Below, in pieces: positions 44,901-52,121 of a DNA stretch of 64,000 bases. The stretch comes from Tamlana carrageenivorans. Its GTDB lineage: Bacteria > Bacteroidota > Bacteroidia > Flavobacteriales > Flavobacteriaceae. Position 1 is the first letter of the stretch. Each line of letters begins with the position of its first letter. The position numbers and the translations under genes are program-made. Below the pieces are notes generated by a model. It was not told the DNA's origin. It saw only the letters and a program-made list of their open reading frames with translations, and made no database searches. The stretch spans positions 3,119,501-3,183,500 of the forward strand of contig NZ_CP025938.1 of NCBI RefSeq assembly GCF_002893765.1, written 5' to 3'.

Positions 44901-45525
44901 ACGCGCATTTAACGTAAAAGATTTATTAAATAAAAAATTTGAAATTCTCCCATTTACTGGAAACTGGGAAGCCTCTATAGGCCAACCATGCAAACAATTC
45001 AGTATGATGATTACAGGGCCTTCAGGCTCAGGAAAAACCGAGTTTGCTATACAGCTAAGTAAATACCTCACCAATTTTGGTAAAGTAGCCTACAACAGTA
45101 TAGAGCAAGGGTTTAGCCATACCCTGCAAATGGCCATGCAACGTAACCACATGGAGCATGTGGCTGATAAGTTTTTAATATTAGACAAAGAGCAATTACC
45201 ACAACTATCGAAACGCTTAAGAAAACAACGAGCAGCCGACTTTATAGTGATTGATTCCATTCAATACCTAAACGCTAATAAAAAGGAATACTTCCAATTC
45301 AAACAGGAGTTTTACCCTAAAAAAGGCATCATTTATATCAGTCATATCGAAGGTAAAGAAGCTAAAGGAGCATTAGCAAAAGACATCTGGTATGATGTAG
45401 ATATACAAGTACCAGTGGAAGGCTTTGTAGCTACGCCAAAAAAGCGATTAAACGGAGGTGGTAAACCGTTTATTGTTAATGCAGAGCGCGCAGCCATTTA
45501 TCACGGAGAATTAGAAACCATTTAA
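44893..45525 (+). CDS. RecA-like P-loop ATPase
   Basis: A 210-residue protein starting at GTG (44893), which overlaps the previous gene by 8 nt. Walker A is GPSGSGKTE (42-50) and Walker B is FIVIDSIQY. The layout, with YISHIEGKEAKGALAKDIWYDVD near the end, resembles DnaB/RadA-type RecA-fold ATPases in small size. It could aid DNA loading or replication with MuB. No helicase loader domain is recognised. Confidence 0.75.
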   Translation: MTKRAFNVKDLLNKKFEILPFTGNWEASIGQPCKQFSMMITGPSGSGKTEFAIQLSKYLTNFGKVAYNSIEQGFSHTLQMAMQRNHMEHVADKFLILDKEQLPQLSKRLRKQRAADFIVIDSIQYLNANKKEYFQFKQEFYPKKGIIYISHIEGKEAKGALAKDIWYDVDIQVPVEGFVATPKKRLNGGGKPFIVNAERAAIYHGELETI

Positions 45526-45536
45526 AATAAAGTACA

Positions 45537-45866
45537 ATGAAAAAGCAAGTTATACAAACCCTTAAAATGCCCCTGCACACCTATGAAAACATGATAATTA
45601 CTCATTATGTTGGTTGGTGTGCAAAACGTGTAAAACATCCTTCAGGACTTCAAAAATTAATAACCTGTCAGCCATTATTCAACTGGTGGTTAAAGGAGCT
45701 GGAAAAGTACGAGCTTCAGTTTCTTAAAGATGTAAGTGAGTACAATACTGCAATGAGTGCTTACGAAGCTTTAAAATTATATCTAAGCTACACCGATAAA
45801 ATCAATAACCGTTTTTCTAAACCCCTTTTAAAATACGCCAATGAGTCCAAATCAATTAAACAATAA
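45537..45866 (+). CDS. Hypothetical early prophage protein
   Basis: A 109-residue, mostly helical basic protein (MKKQVIQTLKMPLHTYENMIITHYVGWCAKR). No family is recognised. It lies in the early gene train 11 nt after the RecA-like gene and overlaps the next small gene by 26 nt. Confidence 0.65.
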   Translation: MKKQVIQTLKMPLHTYENMIITHYVGWCAKRVKHPSGLQKLITCQPLFNWWLKELEKYELQFLKDVSEYNTAMSAYEALKLYLSYTDKINNRFSKPLLKYANESKSIKQ

Positions 45867-45978
45867 GATAGACGAGCTCGATTTTTGGTTAGAAAACAAC
45901 CCCGATCATGAGCATTACACCTTAAAATTTAACGAAAGAAACACATTATTAGAACAACTTTTAAATACAGATTATTAA
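45841..45978 (+). CDS. Small hypothetical early prophage protein
   Basis: A 45-residue acidic protein (MSPNQLNNKIDELDFWLEN, ending LLEQLLNTDY) whose start overlaps the previous gene and whose stop lies 2 nt before the DUF3164 start. Tight packing supports translation. No family is recognised. Confidence 0.55.
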   Translation: MSPNQLNNKIDELDFWLENNPDHEHYTLKFNERNTLLEQLLNTDY

Positions 45979-45980
45979 GT

Positions 45981-46640
45981 ATGAATACTACCTTTAACAC
46001 CGCCCAACTTTCTTCTGAAGAAAAGCGCAATTTACGAGCACAACTGGAAGCAGATATGCGTGCCGAAAAAAACCAACGTGCCGAAAACAGAAAGGCTTAC
46101 AAGCAACTTACCCATGAGTTTGTAAACCGTAATATAGACGGTTTGTTGGCTCACAATTCGGCTACCGAAAACGTAATTAAGCAATTGTTTAATGACTATA
46201 ATCCTATTAAGGATTTAAAAACGCAGGTATATGGCGAAGCTGCACAAGATAGCCATACATCTACCTTACCAGATGGCTCTGCAAGTATTACCATTGGGTA
46301 TAATGTTACCATCAAGTTTGACGGCACCGAGAGTTCGGGCGTTGAAAAAATTAAAAACTTCATTGCTTCACTTTCCGATGATGATGAAAATACCAAAAAA
46401 CTTGTAAAAATGGTAGATACCTTTTTAAAGCTAAACCCTAAAACTGGTATGCTAAACCCAAACAAGATTATCGAGCTTAGCAAGTTAGCCGAAGAGTTTA
46501 ACGACGAAACTTTTAATGAAGGGTTAAACATCATATTTAACGCCCAAATACGTACGCAAAACAGCATGTATGTAAGCGGTTGGAAATACATTGAGGTAGA
46601 GGGGTTACCTAAAAAAATGCAGTTCCGATTTACAGTTTAA
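45981..46640 (+). CDS. DUF3164 family prophage protein
   Basis: A 219-residue protein with a charged N-terminal helix (SSEEKRNLRAQLEADMRAEK), a central beta region (ASITIGYNVTIKFDG) and a C-terminal helical domain containing LNPKTGMLNPNKIIEL and a terminal FRFTV. This is the DUF3164 arrangement found in Mu-like phages between the transposition genes and GemA. Function is unknown. Confidence 0.85.
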   Translation: MNTTFNTAQLSSEEKRNLRAQLEADMRAEKNQRAENRKAYKQLTHEFVNRNIDGLLAHNSATENVIKQLFNDYNPIKDLKTQVYGEAAQDSHTSTLPDGSASITIGYNVTIKFDGTESSGVEKIKNFIASLSDDDENTKKLVKMVDTFLKLNPKTGMLNPNKIIELSKLAEEFNDETFNEGLNIIFNAQIRTQNSMYVSGWKYIEVEGLPKKMQFRFTV

Positions 46641-46696
46641 CAAAAAACAAGCAGCTGCATTTTACCAACATGTAGCTGCTTAAAACCCATTTTACC

Positions 46697-46786
46697 ATGA
46701 TACCTACTTTAACCTTAATTGTAGGCTATTTAATTGCCTTTTATGTAGCCTTTAAAACCTATTTAAATAATGATTCCTGCAAGTAA
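46697..46786 (+). CDS. Single-span mini membrane protein
   Basis: A 29-residue frame (MIPTLTLIVGYLIAFYVAF...) that is one hydrophobic helix with a short polar tail; it overlaps the GemA-like gene by 17 nt. Too short for family assignment. It could be a small membrane effector of the phage. Confidence 0.4.
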   Translation: MIPTLTLIVGYLIAFYVAFKTYLNNDSCK

Positions 46787-47192
46787 ACAACAAAAACAGC
46801 GCATCGCTATACTTACCAAAAATGACAAAGAGTTTAAGGCTGCTTTAGTGATGCAATACACTAACGATGCAACTAAAAACAGCACTAATGATCTTACCCA
46901 CGCTCAGGCCAATAACATTATTGAACAATTAGGCGGTAAACCCATTTTATACGATAACTGGGCGTTTTTTAATAAGTACAACCGCAGCCATAAATATCTT
47001 ATCAGTTTAGCCATGCAATTTGGCATGACCATACCTAACGATAAATATGGCGAAATATGCGATTTAGTTCGTTTAAGCGAGTGGTTAAAACACAAAGCTC
47101 CAGTAAAAAAATCAGTGCTAAAAATGAGTACTACCGAAGTAAGTAAAACTATATCGGCACTCGAACGAATGAATGTTAAACAACACTCGTAA
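46770..47192 (+). CDS. GemA/Gp16-like prophage protein (DUF1018 type)
   Basis: A 140-residue helical protein. It resembles the GemA/Gp16 family in its N-terminal ASKQQKQRIAILTK, the QANNIIEQLG helix and the C-terminal LKMSTTEVSKTISALERM. In Mu, GemA modulates host gene expression and DNA topology. Its place after DUF3164 fits Mu gene order. The match is by pattern, not a full alignment. Confidence 0.65.
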   Translation: MIPASKQQKQRIAILTKNDKEFKAALVMQYTNDATKNSTNDLTHAQANNIIEQLGGKPILYDNWAFFNKYNRSHKYLISLAMQFGMTIPNDKYGEICDLVRLSEWLKHKAPVKKSVLKMSTTEVSKTISALERMNVKQHS

Positions 47193-47206
47193 TAACAAAT
47201 TTCTTT

Positions 47207-47335
47207 ATGAACAATCAATCTTGCAAGCATAAAAACAAAACAGACATTGTTATAGATGCTGTTGTTACTGTTGAAGAGATATGGACAGTTTGTGATGATT
47301 GTTCCTTGGTACTAAAAAAAAGAATTGAAACCTAA
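47207..47335 (+). CDS. Small zinc-ribbon-like protein
   Basis: A 42-residue protein with CKH near the N-terminus and CDDC near the C-terminus, a possible metal site (MNNQSCKHKNKTD, WTVCDDCSLVL). It lies 14 nt after the GemA-like gene. No named family. Confidence 0.5.
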   Translation: MNNQSCKHKNKTDIVIDAVVTVEEIWTVCDDCSLVLKKRIET

Positions 47336-47347
47336 AACCTAAAACAG

Positions 47348-47530
47348 ATGTCAAATACATACAAAGGATTAGAAATCCCACCTCTAAATGAAAACCTTGC
47401 TGAAATACAAAAAGTGCATTGCGACGAAGCATCACAATGTGCAGACTATTGCGAAGAATGCTTGTTTTTCGATAATAACCTAGAACTATTTTCTAAATGG
47501 TTTAACAAAAAACGCTATTACGGTAAATGA
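47348..47530 (+). CDS. Small cysteine-rich protein
   Basis: A 60-residue acidic protein with five cysteines clustered in VHCDEASQCADYCEECLFF, suggesting metal binding. It overlaps the next gene by 4 nt (ATGA), so the two are coupled. Function unknown. Confidence 0.55.
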   Translation: MSNTYKGLEIPPLNENLAEIQKVHCDEASQCADYCEECLFFDNNLELFSKWFNKKRYYGK

Positions 47531-47862
47531 AAATAGAACTCAAACTTAATAACGATGCCCTTATGGCTGTAAACAAACTACTGCAGCGCACCTATGAGTT
47601 GCCAGTATCGGTTAATAAGGTGGAAAACGTGTATAAATCAATAGGTTTTGATTTAGCCGATACATTTGATAAAAAGGTAAAGACAAAAATTAAAAAAGCC
47701 GATTTATTCGACCAAAAAAAGCTAGTAAAATTCACGTTGAAGTTTCACGAGGTTTGGGCATTACACCGCATTTTAATTGATTTAATGCCTTTGTGTGATA
47801 ACAAGTTTCTAGCGAACCATGTGCAAAATGTAATCAATAAATTAGATCAGAAACTATGCTAA
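47527..47862 (+). CDS. Hypothetical early prophage protein
   Basis: A 111-residue basic helical protein (MKIELKLNNDALMAVNKLLQ). It overlaps both neighbours by a few bases (ATGA with the preceding gene; 7 nt with the following). No family is recognised. Confidence 0.6.
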   Translation: MKIELKLNNDALMAVNKLLQRTYELPVSVNKVENVYKSIGFDLADTFDKKVKTKIKKADLFDQKKLVKFTLKFHEVWALHRILIDLMPLCDNKFLANHVQNVINKLDQKLC

Positions 47863-48305
47863 CAAGCTATACTGTAAAATCGAAAAACAGCGATAATGTT
47901 TGGGAATTTAAATATGACTTAAACGGTAATTTAAAAGCTTTTAAAGTGCTTAGTGGTGTGTTGAGTAACCAACAAATGATTTGGTTTTTTAGAAAGGGTA
48001 ATTTCCCAGTTCTAGAAAGCGTAATAAAAACTATTTGGATTCCAAACCTTAAACAAAATTTCGAGATAACTATAGGTGAACCCGATTTAAGCTTTGAAGC
48101 TTTTTGGAACAGCTACGGCAATAAAGTAGGAAAACGTAAGGAAACCGAAAACAAATGGACCCGCTTAAGCAAAGCAGAAAAACTACAAGTGTTATCTAGC
48201 ATACCGAAGTATAACAATTATTTAAAGCATTACCCAAAACAACAAAAACAATACCCATCTACTTACTTAAACCAAGAAGCATATAAAAACGATTGGAAAA
48301 TATGA
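47856..48305 (+). CDS. Prophage protein with a replication-protein-like C-terminal module
   Basis: A 149-residue protein. The C-terminal third reads SFEAFWNSYGNKVGKRKETENKW and then KYNNYLKHYPKQQKQYPSTYLN, which follows the pattern F-x2-W-x2-YP-x-KVGK-x-A-x3-W found at the C-terminus of many phage replication initiators. The N-terminal part is not recognised. It could be a minor replication or helicase-loader factor; that is inference. Confidence 0.6.
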   Translation: MLTSYTVKSKNSDNVWEFKYDLNGNLKAFKVLSGVLSNQQMIWFFRKGNFPVLESVIKTIWIPNLKQNFEITIGEPDLSFEAFWNSYGNKVGKRKETENKWTRLSKAEKLQVLSSIPKYNNYLKHYPKQQKQYPSTYLNQEAYKNDWKI

Positions 48306-48478
48306 AACAGCCTAAAATTACAATTGAATTAAAAAAAGACGGAACCATAGACGCTAAAATGCATGGTGATATAAAGTTATTAGTGTCAGCCATTGTAGAT
48401 GTTATGGAACAAAGTAACGCCATAAAAGCAGTAATTCTAGCTGCAGGCGAAATGTATAATAATTATATAGAAGATTAA
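48302..48478 (+). CDS. Small hypothetical protein
   Basis: A 58-residue protein from the ATG at 48302 (MKQPKITIELKKDG), which overlaps the preceding stop codon as ATGA. A TTG at 48293 is an unlikely alternative. The sequence is mostly beta strand then helix (LLVSAIVDVMEQS). No family is recognised. Confidence 0.55.
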   Translation: MKQPKITIELKKDGTIDAKMHGDIKLLVSAIVDVMEQSNAIKAVILAAGEMYNNYIED

Positions 48479-48479
48479 C

Positions 48480-48590
48480 ATGAATTTATACCGCATAGGA
48501 TTTAAAGACGGCTTTAATTCTGGAATTATACTAGGAGCTGCCATAACCGTAACCATAGTGGCTGTAATAGCCGTTTTAATGTATTATTAA
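48480..48590 (+). CDS. Single-span mini membrane protein
   Basis: A 36-residue frame (MNLYRIGFKDGFNSGI, then a hydrophobic helix ending VLMYY) starting 1 nt after the preceding stop. It has the shape of a small inner-membrane protein. Function unknown. Confidence 0.5.
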   Translation: MNLYRIGFKDGFNSGIILGAAITVTIVAVIAVLMYY

Positions 48591-48601
48591 AATATTTTGT
48601 T

Positions 48602-48862
48602 ATGACCTTTAGAGACAAAAACAACAGAGACATTAAAGATGGTGATGCCGTAATCTTTACTCACGAAGACAGTGTGGAACCAACAGGCTTTAACAAACGC
48701 GTAACTGAAGAGCGCTTGTGCTTTTGGAGTGCTATAGAAGGCCGTTACATCCCGTTTAAAGAGGTGTACGACTTTCCTTTGATAAAAGACGCTGAACGTG
48801 TACGGAACGATTTAAATTGTAAGCCAGATAACCAATCTAAAATTTATACTAAACATGACTAA
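48602..48862 (+). CDS. Hypothetical early prophage protein
   Basis: An 86-residue protein with an SH3-like start (MTFRDKNNRDIKDGDAVIFTHED). Such DGD-x-V patterns occur in small beta-barrel domains. It overlaps the ASCH-like gene by 8 nt. Function unknown. Confidence 0.55.
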   Translation: MTFRDKNNRDIKDGDAVIFTHEDSVEPTGFNKRVTEERLCFWSAIEGRYIPFKEVYDFPLIKDAERVRNDLNCKPDNQSKIYTKHD

Positions 48863-49208
48863 TAAAAAAATACTATACCTAACCCTTAAACGTGAGTGGT
48901 TCGACCTCGTTGCTTCAGGGGTAAAAAAAAGGGAGTTTAGACTAATTACTACGTATTGGTATAAACGTCTTAGTAATATAGATGTTCCAGTAGATCATCC
49001 CGACAGGTTTTTAAAGTTTGATGAAATACACTTTAGAAACGGCTACCGTACAGATAGCCCATTTATGCGCGTAAAGCATATTAAAACCGATACAACACCG
49101 CCCAAGCTTATAACATACCCCAATGGTGTAAAACTGCATTTACAAGGTTCTTGTTACGAGATATTTCTTGGCGATATTTTAGAAATTAAAAACTATAATA
49201 AAAACTAA
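48855..49208 (+). CDS. ASCH-domain-like protein
   Basis: A 117-residue protein with the ASCH/PUA-like layout: LYLTLKREWFDLVASGVKKREFR at the start, FDEIHFRNGYRTDSPFMRVKHI in the middle, and SCYEIFLGDILEI at the end. ASCH proteins bind RNA or modified nucleotides, and some are N4-acetylcytidine hydrolases. In a phage it could act on host RNA or on modified bases. Confidence 0.7.
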   Translation: MTNKKILYLTLKREWFDLVASGVKKREFRLITTYWYKRLSNIDVPVDHPDRFLKFDEIHFRNGYRTDSPFMRVKHIKTDTTPPKLITYPNGVKLHLQGSCYEIFLGDILEIKNYNKN

Positions 49209-49211
49209 ATT

Positions 49212-49409
49212 ATGGATATAAACTATTATCAGAACACAAATCCCTTAAAGAAGGGAGATAAACGTTACGTAATTTCTTATTCTGGTTTTGGTGTGTTTTT
49301 TAGAACCGATGTAGATGCCGTAGATGAATCTACAGCTAAAGCCTATTTCTCTAAATATTTCCCTAGAGCTAAATTCGAATCAATTAAATTAAAACATGAC
49401 CCAAACTAA
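49212..49409 (+). CDS. Small hypothetical protein
   Basis: A 65-residue protein (MDINYYQNTNPLKKGDKRYVISYSG) with a short beta-rich pattern and KAYFSKYFPRAKFESIKL at the end. It overlaps the next gene by 14 nt. No family. Confidence 0.5.
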   Translation: MDINYYQNTNPLKKGDKRYVISYSGFGVFFRTDVDAVDESTAKAYFSKYFPRAKFESIKLKHDPN

Positions 49410-49734
49410 AACCCAATCCTTAATAGAAGCCATTACCAATACCGTAGTTGATTTTGGCATTTCCTTAGCAACAACCTTTGTGATATTTCCTTTATTAGGT
49501 ATTGCAACCACGCCTAGTAAAAACCTGTTAATAACCTTGTTTTTTACTGCCATTAGTATAGTATGTGGCTATGTAATACGTAGGTGGTTTAATCAGGATA
49601 GTATCAAGGCTAATAAATTAAGATACCCAGACGGAAAACTGTATTGGTTGCATTGCTTTGCGTGTGAAAACGCGATGCCCGTAGTGGAAGATAAAGACGC
49701 GATTTACTGCTCCAATTGTGGGCTTAAACATTAA
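49396..49734 (+). CDS. Membrane protein with C-terminal zinc ribbon
   Basis: A 112-residue protein with two membrane helices (about 15-38 and 46-64) and a C-terminal zinc-ribbon (CFACEN then YCSNCGLKH, two C-x2-C pairs). The ribbon would face the cytoplasm. Function unknown; it could recruit a nucleic acid or protein to the membrane. Confidence 0.6.
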   Translation: MTQTKTQSLIEAITNTVVDFGISLATTFVIFPLLGIATTPSKNLLITLFFTAISIVCGYVIRRWFNQDSIKANKLRYPDGKLYWLHCFACENAMPVVEDKDAIYCSNCGLKH

Positions 49735-49762
49735 ATAAATAACATATCAAATAAAAAAAAGA

Positions 49763-49963
49763 ATGGAATTAGAAGTTTTAAATAAAGGTATAGCTATAAA
49801 TGAGCAGATTGAAAATGCAAAAGCAAAAAAATCTATAATACACAAACTATATTCAAAAAAAGAAGATTTGAAACCTGAGCAATTAGAAAAACTATTCGCT
49901 ATAGCTATTAACTCTGTAGGTTTCGAGTTGGATAGATTAAGTCGTGATTTAAAGAATTTATAG
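49763..49963 (+). CDS. Small hypothetical helical protein
   Basis: A 66-residue, highly charged helical protein (MELEVLNKGIAINEQIENAK). No family is recognised. It is separated from the lipoprotein gene by about 100 nt. Confidence 0.5.
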   Translation: MELEVLNKGIAINEQIENAKAKKSIIHKLYSKKEDLKPEQLEKLFAIAINSVGFELDRLSRDLKNL

Positions 49964-50065
49964 TTTTGATTTTTATCTAATTTAGAAATATAACATTTAT
50001 TAAAAACAAACCCTTTTAACTATTTTAGCAAGCAATTATTAACTTTTTAATTAAACCAAAATCTT

Positions 50066-50434
50066 ATGAAAAAATTATTTTTACTCATTTTATTTAGTAG
50101 TTTTCTATTTAGCTGCTCAACTCCAAAAGTTAAAGATTATGCTTCTTATGAAGTAAATGGAGCGTGGTATTGGGTGCTACAATTTGAGGCCGATGCTACT
50201 GAAGCAGACGTAAAGGAATTCGTTGAAACATGGGCAAACATAAATCAAACAAGCTATTTTTTTGCTTACCCCAAAAATTACGATTTATCTAATTTTAAAT
50301 CTAAAGATTTAAGCTTTTTGAAGTTTTCTAGTATTATAGCTAGTACACCTCCAAAATACGGTTTTTATAAAATGCCAAACGACTCTAACATTTATGACGA
50401 TGCCGTGTGGCTAATGGAACAAGCTTCTAAATAA
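50066..50434 (+). CDS. Prophage lipoprotein
   Basis: A 122-residue protein with a lipoprotein signal (FLLILFSSFLFSC; cysteine about residue 18). The mature part (YASYEVNGAWYWVLQFEADATEADV) is not recognised. As an exported early-region lipoprotein it could act in superinfection exclusion; this is inference. A terminator follows. Confidence 0.6.
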   Translation: MKKLFLLILFSSFLFSCSTPKVKDYASYEVNGAWYWVLQFEADATEADVKEFVETWANINQTSYFFAYPKNYDLSNFKSKDLSFLKFSSIIASTPPKYGFYKMPNDSNIYDDAVWLMEQASK

Positions 50435-50450
50435 ACTTTAATTTACTGAT

Positions 50451-50483
50451 AAAAAACACACTCCTAATCGAGTGTGTTTTTTT
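50451..50483 (+). terminator. Intrinsic terminator at the end of the early gene train
   Basis: AAAAAACACACTC (50451-50463) pairs with GAGTGTGTTTTTTT (50470-50483) around loop CTAATC. It ends transcription after the lipoprotein gene. Confidence 0.85.
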
Positions 50484-50497
50484 ATTTAATAAATTAT

Positions 50498-50505
50498 TAT
50501 ATTTG
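50498..50505 (+). promoter_or_regulatory. Candidate -7 box directly before the Mor-like gene
   Basis: TATATTTG (TAnnTTTG) ends 4 nt before the ATG at 50510, right after a terminator. If used, the mRNA would be leaderless. No good TTG -33 is seen. Confidence 0.4.
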
Positions 50506-50509
50506 CTAC

Positions 50510-50728
50510 ATGACCCGCCAAGAACGCCTACATTTACGTAACGAAAAAGTAAGAGCACTTTTTAATCAGTATTGTAAAAAACACCCACAATGGCGTACCG
50601 ATGCTATTATTGAGGAGATTGTGAAACGTGTTTTTTTATCCCCTAGAACAATAGAAGGAATTTTACGAGGTGAGGGCATTTATGGTTTATCTCCAGAACC
50701 GTCACAGCAACAAAAATTACAATTGTAA
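50510..50728 (+). CDS. Possible Mor-like transcription activator (small HTH protein)
   Basis: A 72-residue protein from the ATG at 50510 (MTRQERLHLRNEKVRALFNQY). The segment IIEEIVKRVFLSPRTIEGILR resembles a helix-turn-helix, as in the C-terminal part of Mor/C proteins of Mu, which switch on middle and late genes. Its place between the early train and the head genes is where mor would sit. It is shorter than Mor, and the family match is not certain. Confidence 0.5.
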   Translation: MTRQERLHLRNEKVRALFNQYCKKHPQWRTDAIIEEIVKRVFLSPRTIEGILRGEGIYGLSPEPSQQQKLQL

Positions 50729-50737
50729 AATTTTTAA

Positions 50738-50810
50738 TATATTTGTATCAAATTCCACCATCCGTGGTGGTGACCCTTAGGCCTTAATTGTTCACGCAGT
50801 TAAGGCCTAT
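50738..50810 (+). ncRNA. Two-hairpin element between convergent prophage operons
   Basis: A -7-like TATATTTG (50738-50745) is followed by hairpin 1, CCACCA/TGGTGG (50755-50770), and hairpin 2, TAGGCCTTAA (50778-50787) with TTAAGGCCTA (50800-50809). The second hairpin overlaps the stop of the MuF gene on the other strand. It may be a terminator structure for both operons or a short RNA. Confidence 0.45.
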
Positions 50811-52071
50811 TGAATTTAAAAAGCTTGCCTTTAATAACAAAATACACCACGTCATACTTATAATTAGGGCTTTCAAAAATATCGTTAACCCTATTGTTTA
50901 AAATCTTTGTGTTAATATTTATGCTATCGGCTAAATAAATAATGGCCACACAGTTTTGGTTATCACTAGCTTTATTGGCATTTCGTAAAATGTTCTTTAT
51001 GGCTTGTGGGCGTTTAACATCCATATAAACACCGGCAACTCTTAAATCAGGATTAGTAGATAAATCATACTTATGGAAAACAGTATTTCTGTATTTTAAA
51101 ACCGATTTACCTTTTACTTCAGGCAACATTTCTACCACCTTATTACTATGCGCTAATAATTTGGCACTTTCTAAAATTTCGGTATAATCATCAGCTTTTT
51201 TGTTAACCAATAGATGTTCTAATACAAGGCCTTTCTTATGGTTGTAAATTTCAGTATATTGTTTTTTTCTGGGTAAGCTTAGTATAAGCTGTTCTGCATG
51301 TCTTTTTGAAGCTTCATCTCCATACTCAATCATATACCTAAGTGCCATAATACTTGCTTTATCTGCACTTGCTTTATCTAAACCTTTTTGATAAGGAATA
51401 TCACTAAAAATTTCACCACTTTGGGCAGCATTGTTTTTAAAGGTTTCCTTAATGTTTATTTCGGGTAAATCCTTACTAACTGGTTCATCAGTTTGTACTA
51501 CGTCGCAACGGCAACCCCAATCGATTGGTGGATATAAGGTTTTCCATATCGGATGATCTATAGGTGCTACAAAACCATCTAAAGCTCTATGTTTAGTACG
51601 CGTACGCTCATCATCTACGGCCTCATATCGAAGGTTAGGGTATAGGTCTTTATTTTTTTGAAAATCTTCCCATTTGCCTGCCATATTAGCTGTAGCAATG
51701 GTTTGATGATACTCGGTTTGTAAGTAATTTACATTGTACAAGCCTGAAACCCGAGCTGCTTCTTTTTTAAAGCTGCTCCAGGGCACAATGCGTCCGTTTT
51801 TAGTTAATCGACTTTCCAGTTCCTTTTTAAAACTGGTGGCTTTAAACGCAGAAAACTCGGCTACATTATATTTTAGTTTAAGGGCTAGCTGTGGGTTGAA
51901 GGTTTCCAGGTTCTGGCCATAGCCTTTATCAATGCCTTTGGCTAGCTTGTTGTAATAAAACTGCCAAAGCTTTTGTTGCATGGCTTCGGATACTTGACGC
52001 TCATTAAACAGCTCTTGTATGTAGTTTTCAATAAGCCTACTTAAACGTTTATCTTTATTTAGTTGCAGCAC
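50800..52071 (-). CDS. MuF head morphogenesis protein with C-terminal nuclease-like (CdiA-CT type) domain
   Basis: A 423-residue protein. The MuF domain spans about 60-220 and ends in the typical DDERTRTKHRALDG and IDWGCRCDVVQ blocks. The C-terminal region (about 275-423) is not part of standard MuF proteins. It has the layout of CdiA C-terminal tRNases: LAHSNKVVEMLPEV, then NPDLRVAG followed by MDVKRP, and INILRNANKAS-like helices. Asp342, Asp351 and Lys353 fit a PD-(D/E)xK core. MuF-toxin fusions are known in phages; here the domain could act on incoming host RNA or DNA after injection. No neighbouring immunity gene is evident. Confidence 0.8.
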   Translation of the reverse strand: MLQLNKDKRLSRLIENYIQELFNERQVSEAMQQKLWQFYYNKLAKGIDKGYGQNLETFNPQLALKLKYNVAEFSAFKATSFKKELESRLTKNGRIVPWSSFKKEAARVSGLYNVNYLQTEYHQTIATANMAGKWEDFQKNKDLYPNLRYEAVDDERTRTKHRALDGFVAPIDHPIWKTLYPPIDWGCRCDVVQTDEPVSKDLPEINIKETFKNNAAQSGEIFSDIPYQKGLDKASADKASIMALRYMIEYGDEASKRHAEQLILSLPRKKQYTEIYNHKKGLVLEHLLVNKKADDYTEILESAKLLAHSNKVVEMLPEVKGKSVLKYRNTVFHKYDLSTNPDLRVAGVYMDVKRPQAIKNILRNANKASDNQNCVAIIYLADSININTKILNNRVNDIFESPNYKYDVVYFVIKGKLFKFNRP

Positions 52072-52121
52072 TTGTTTTTGAGGTGTGCAACAATGTGTTT
52101 TATAATGTAGTTTAAGTAGGC

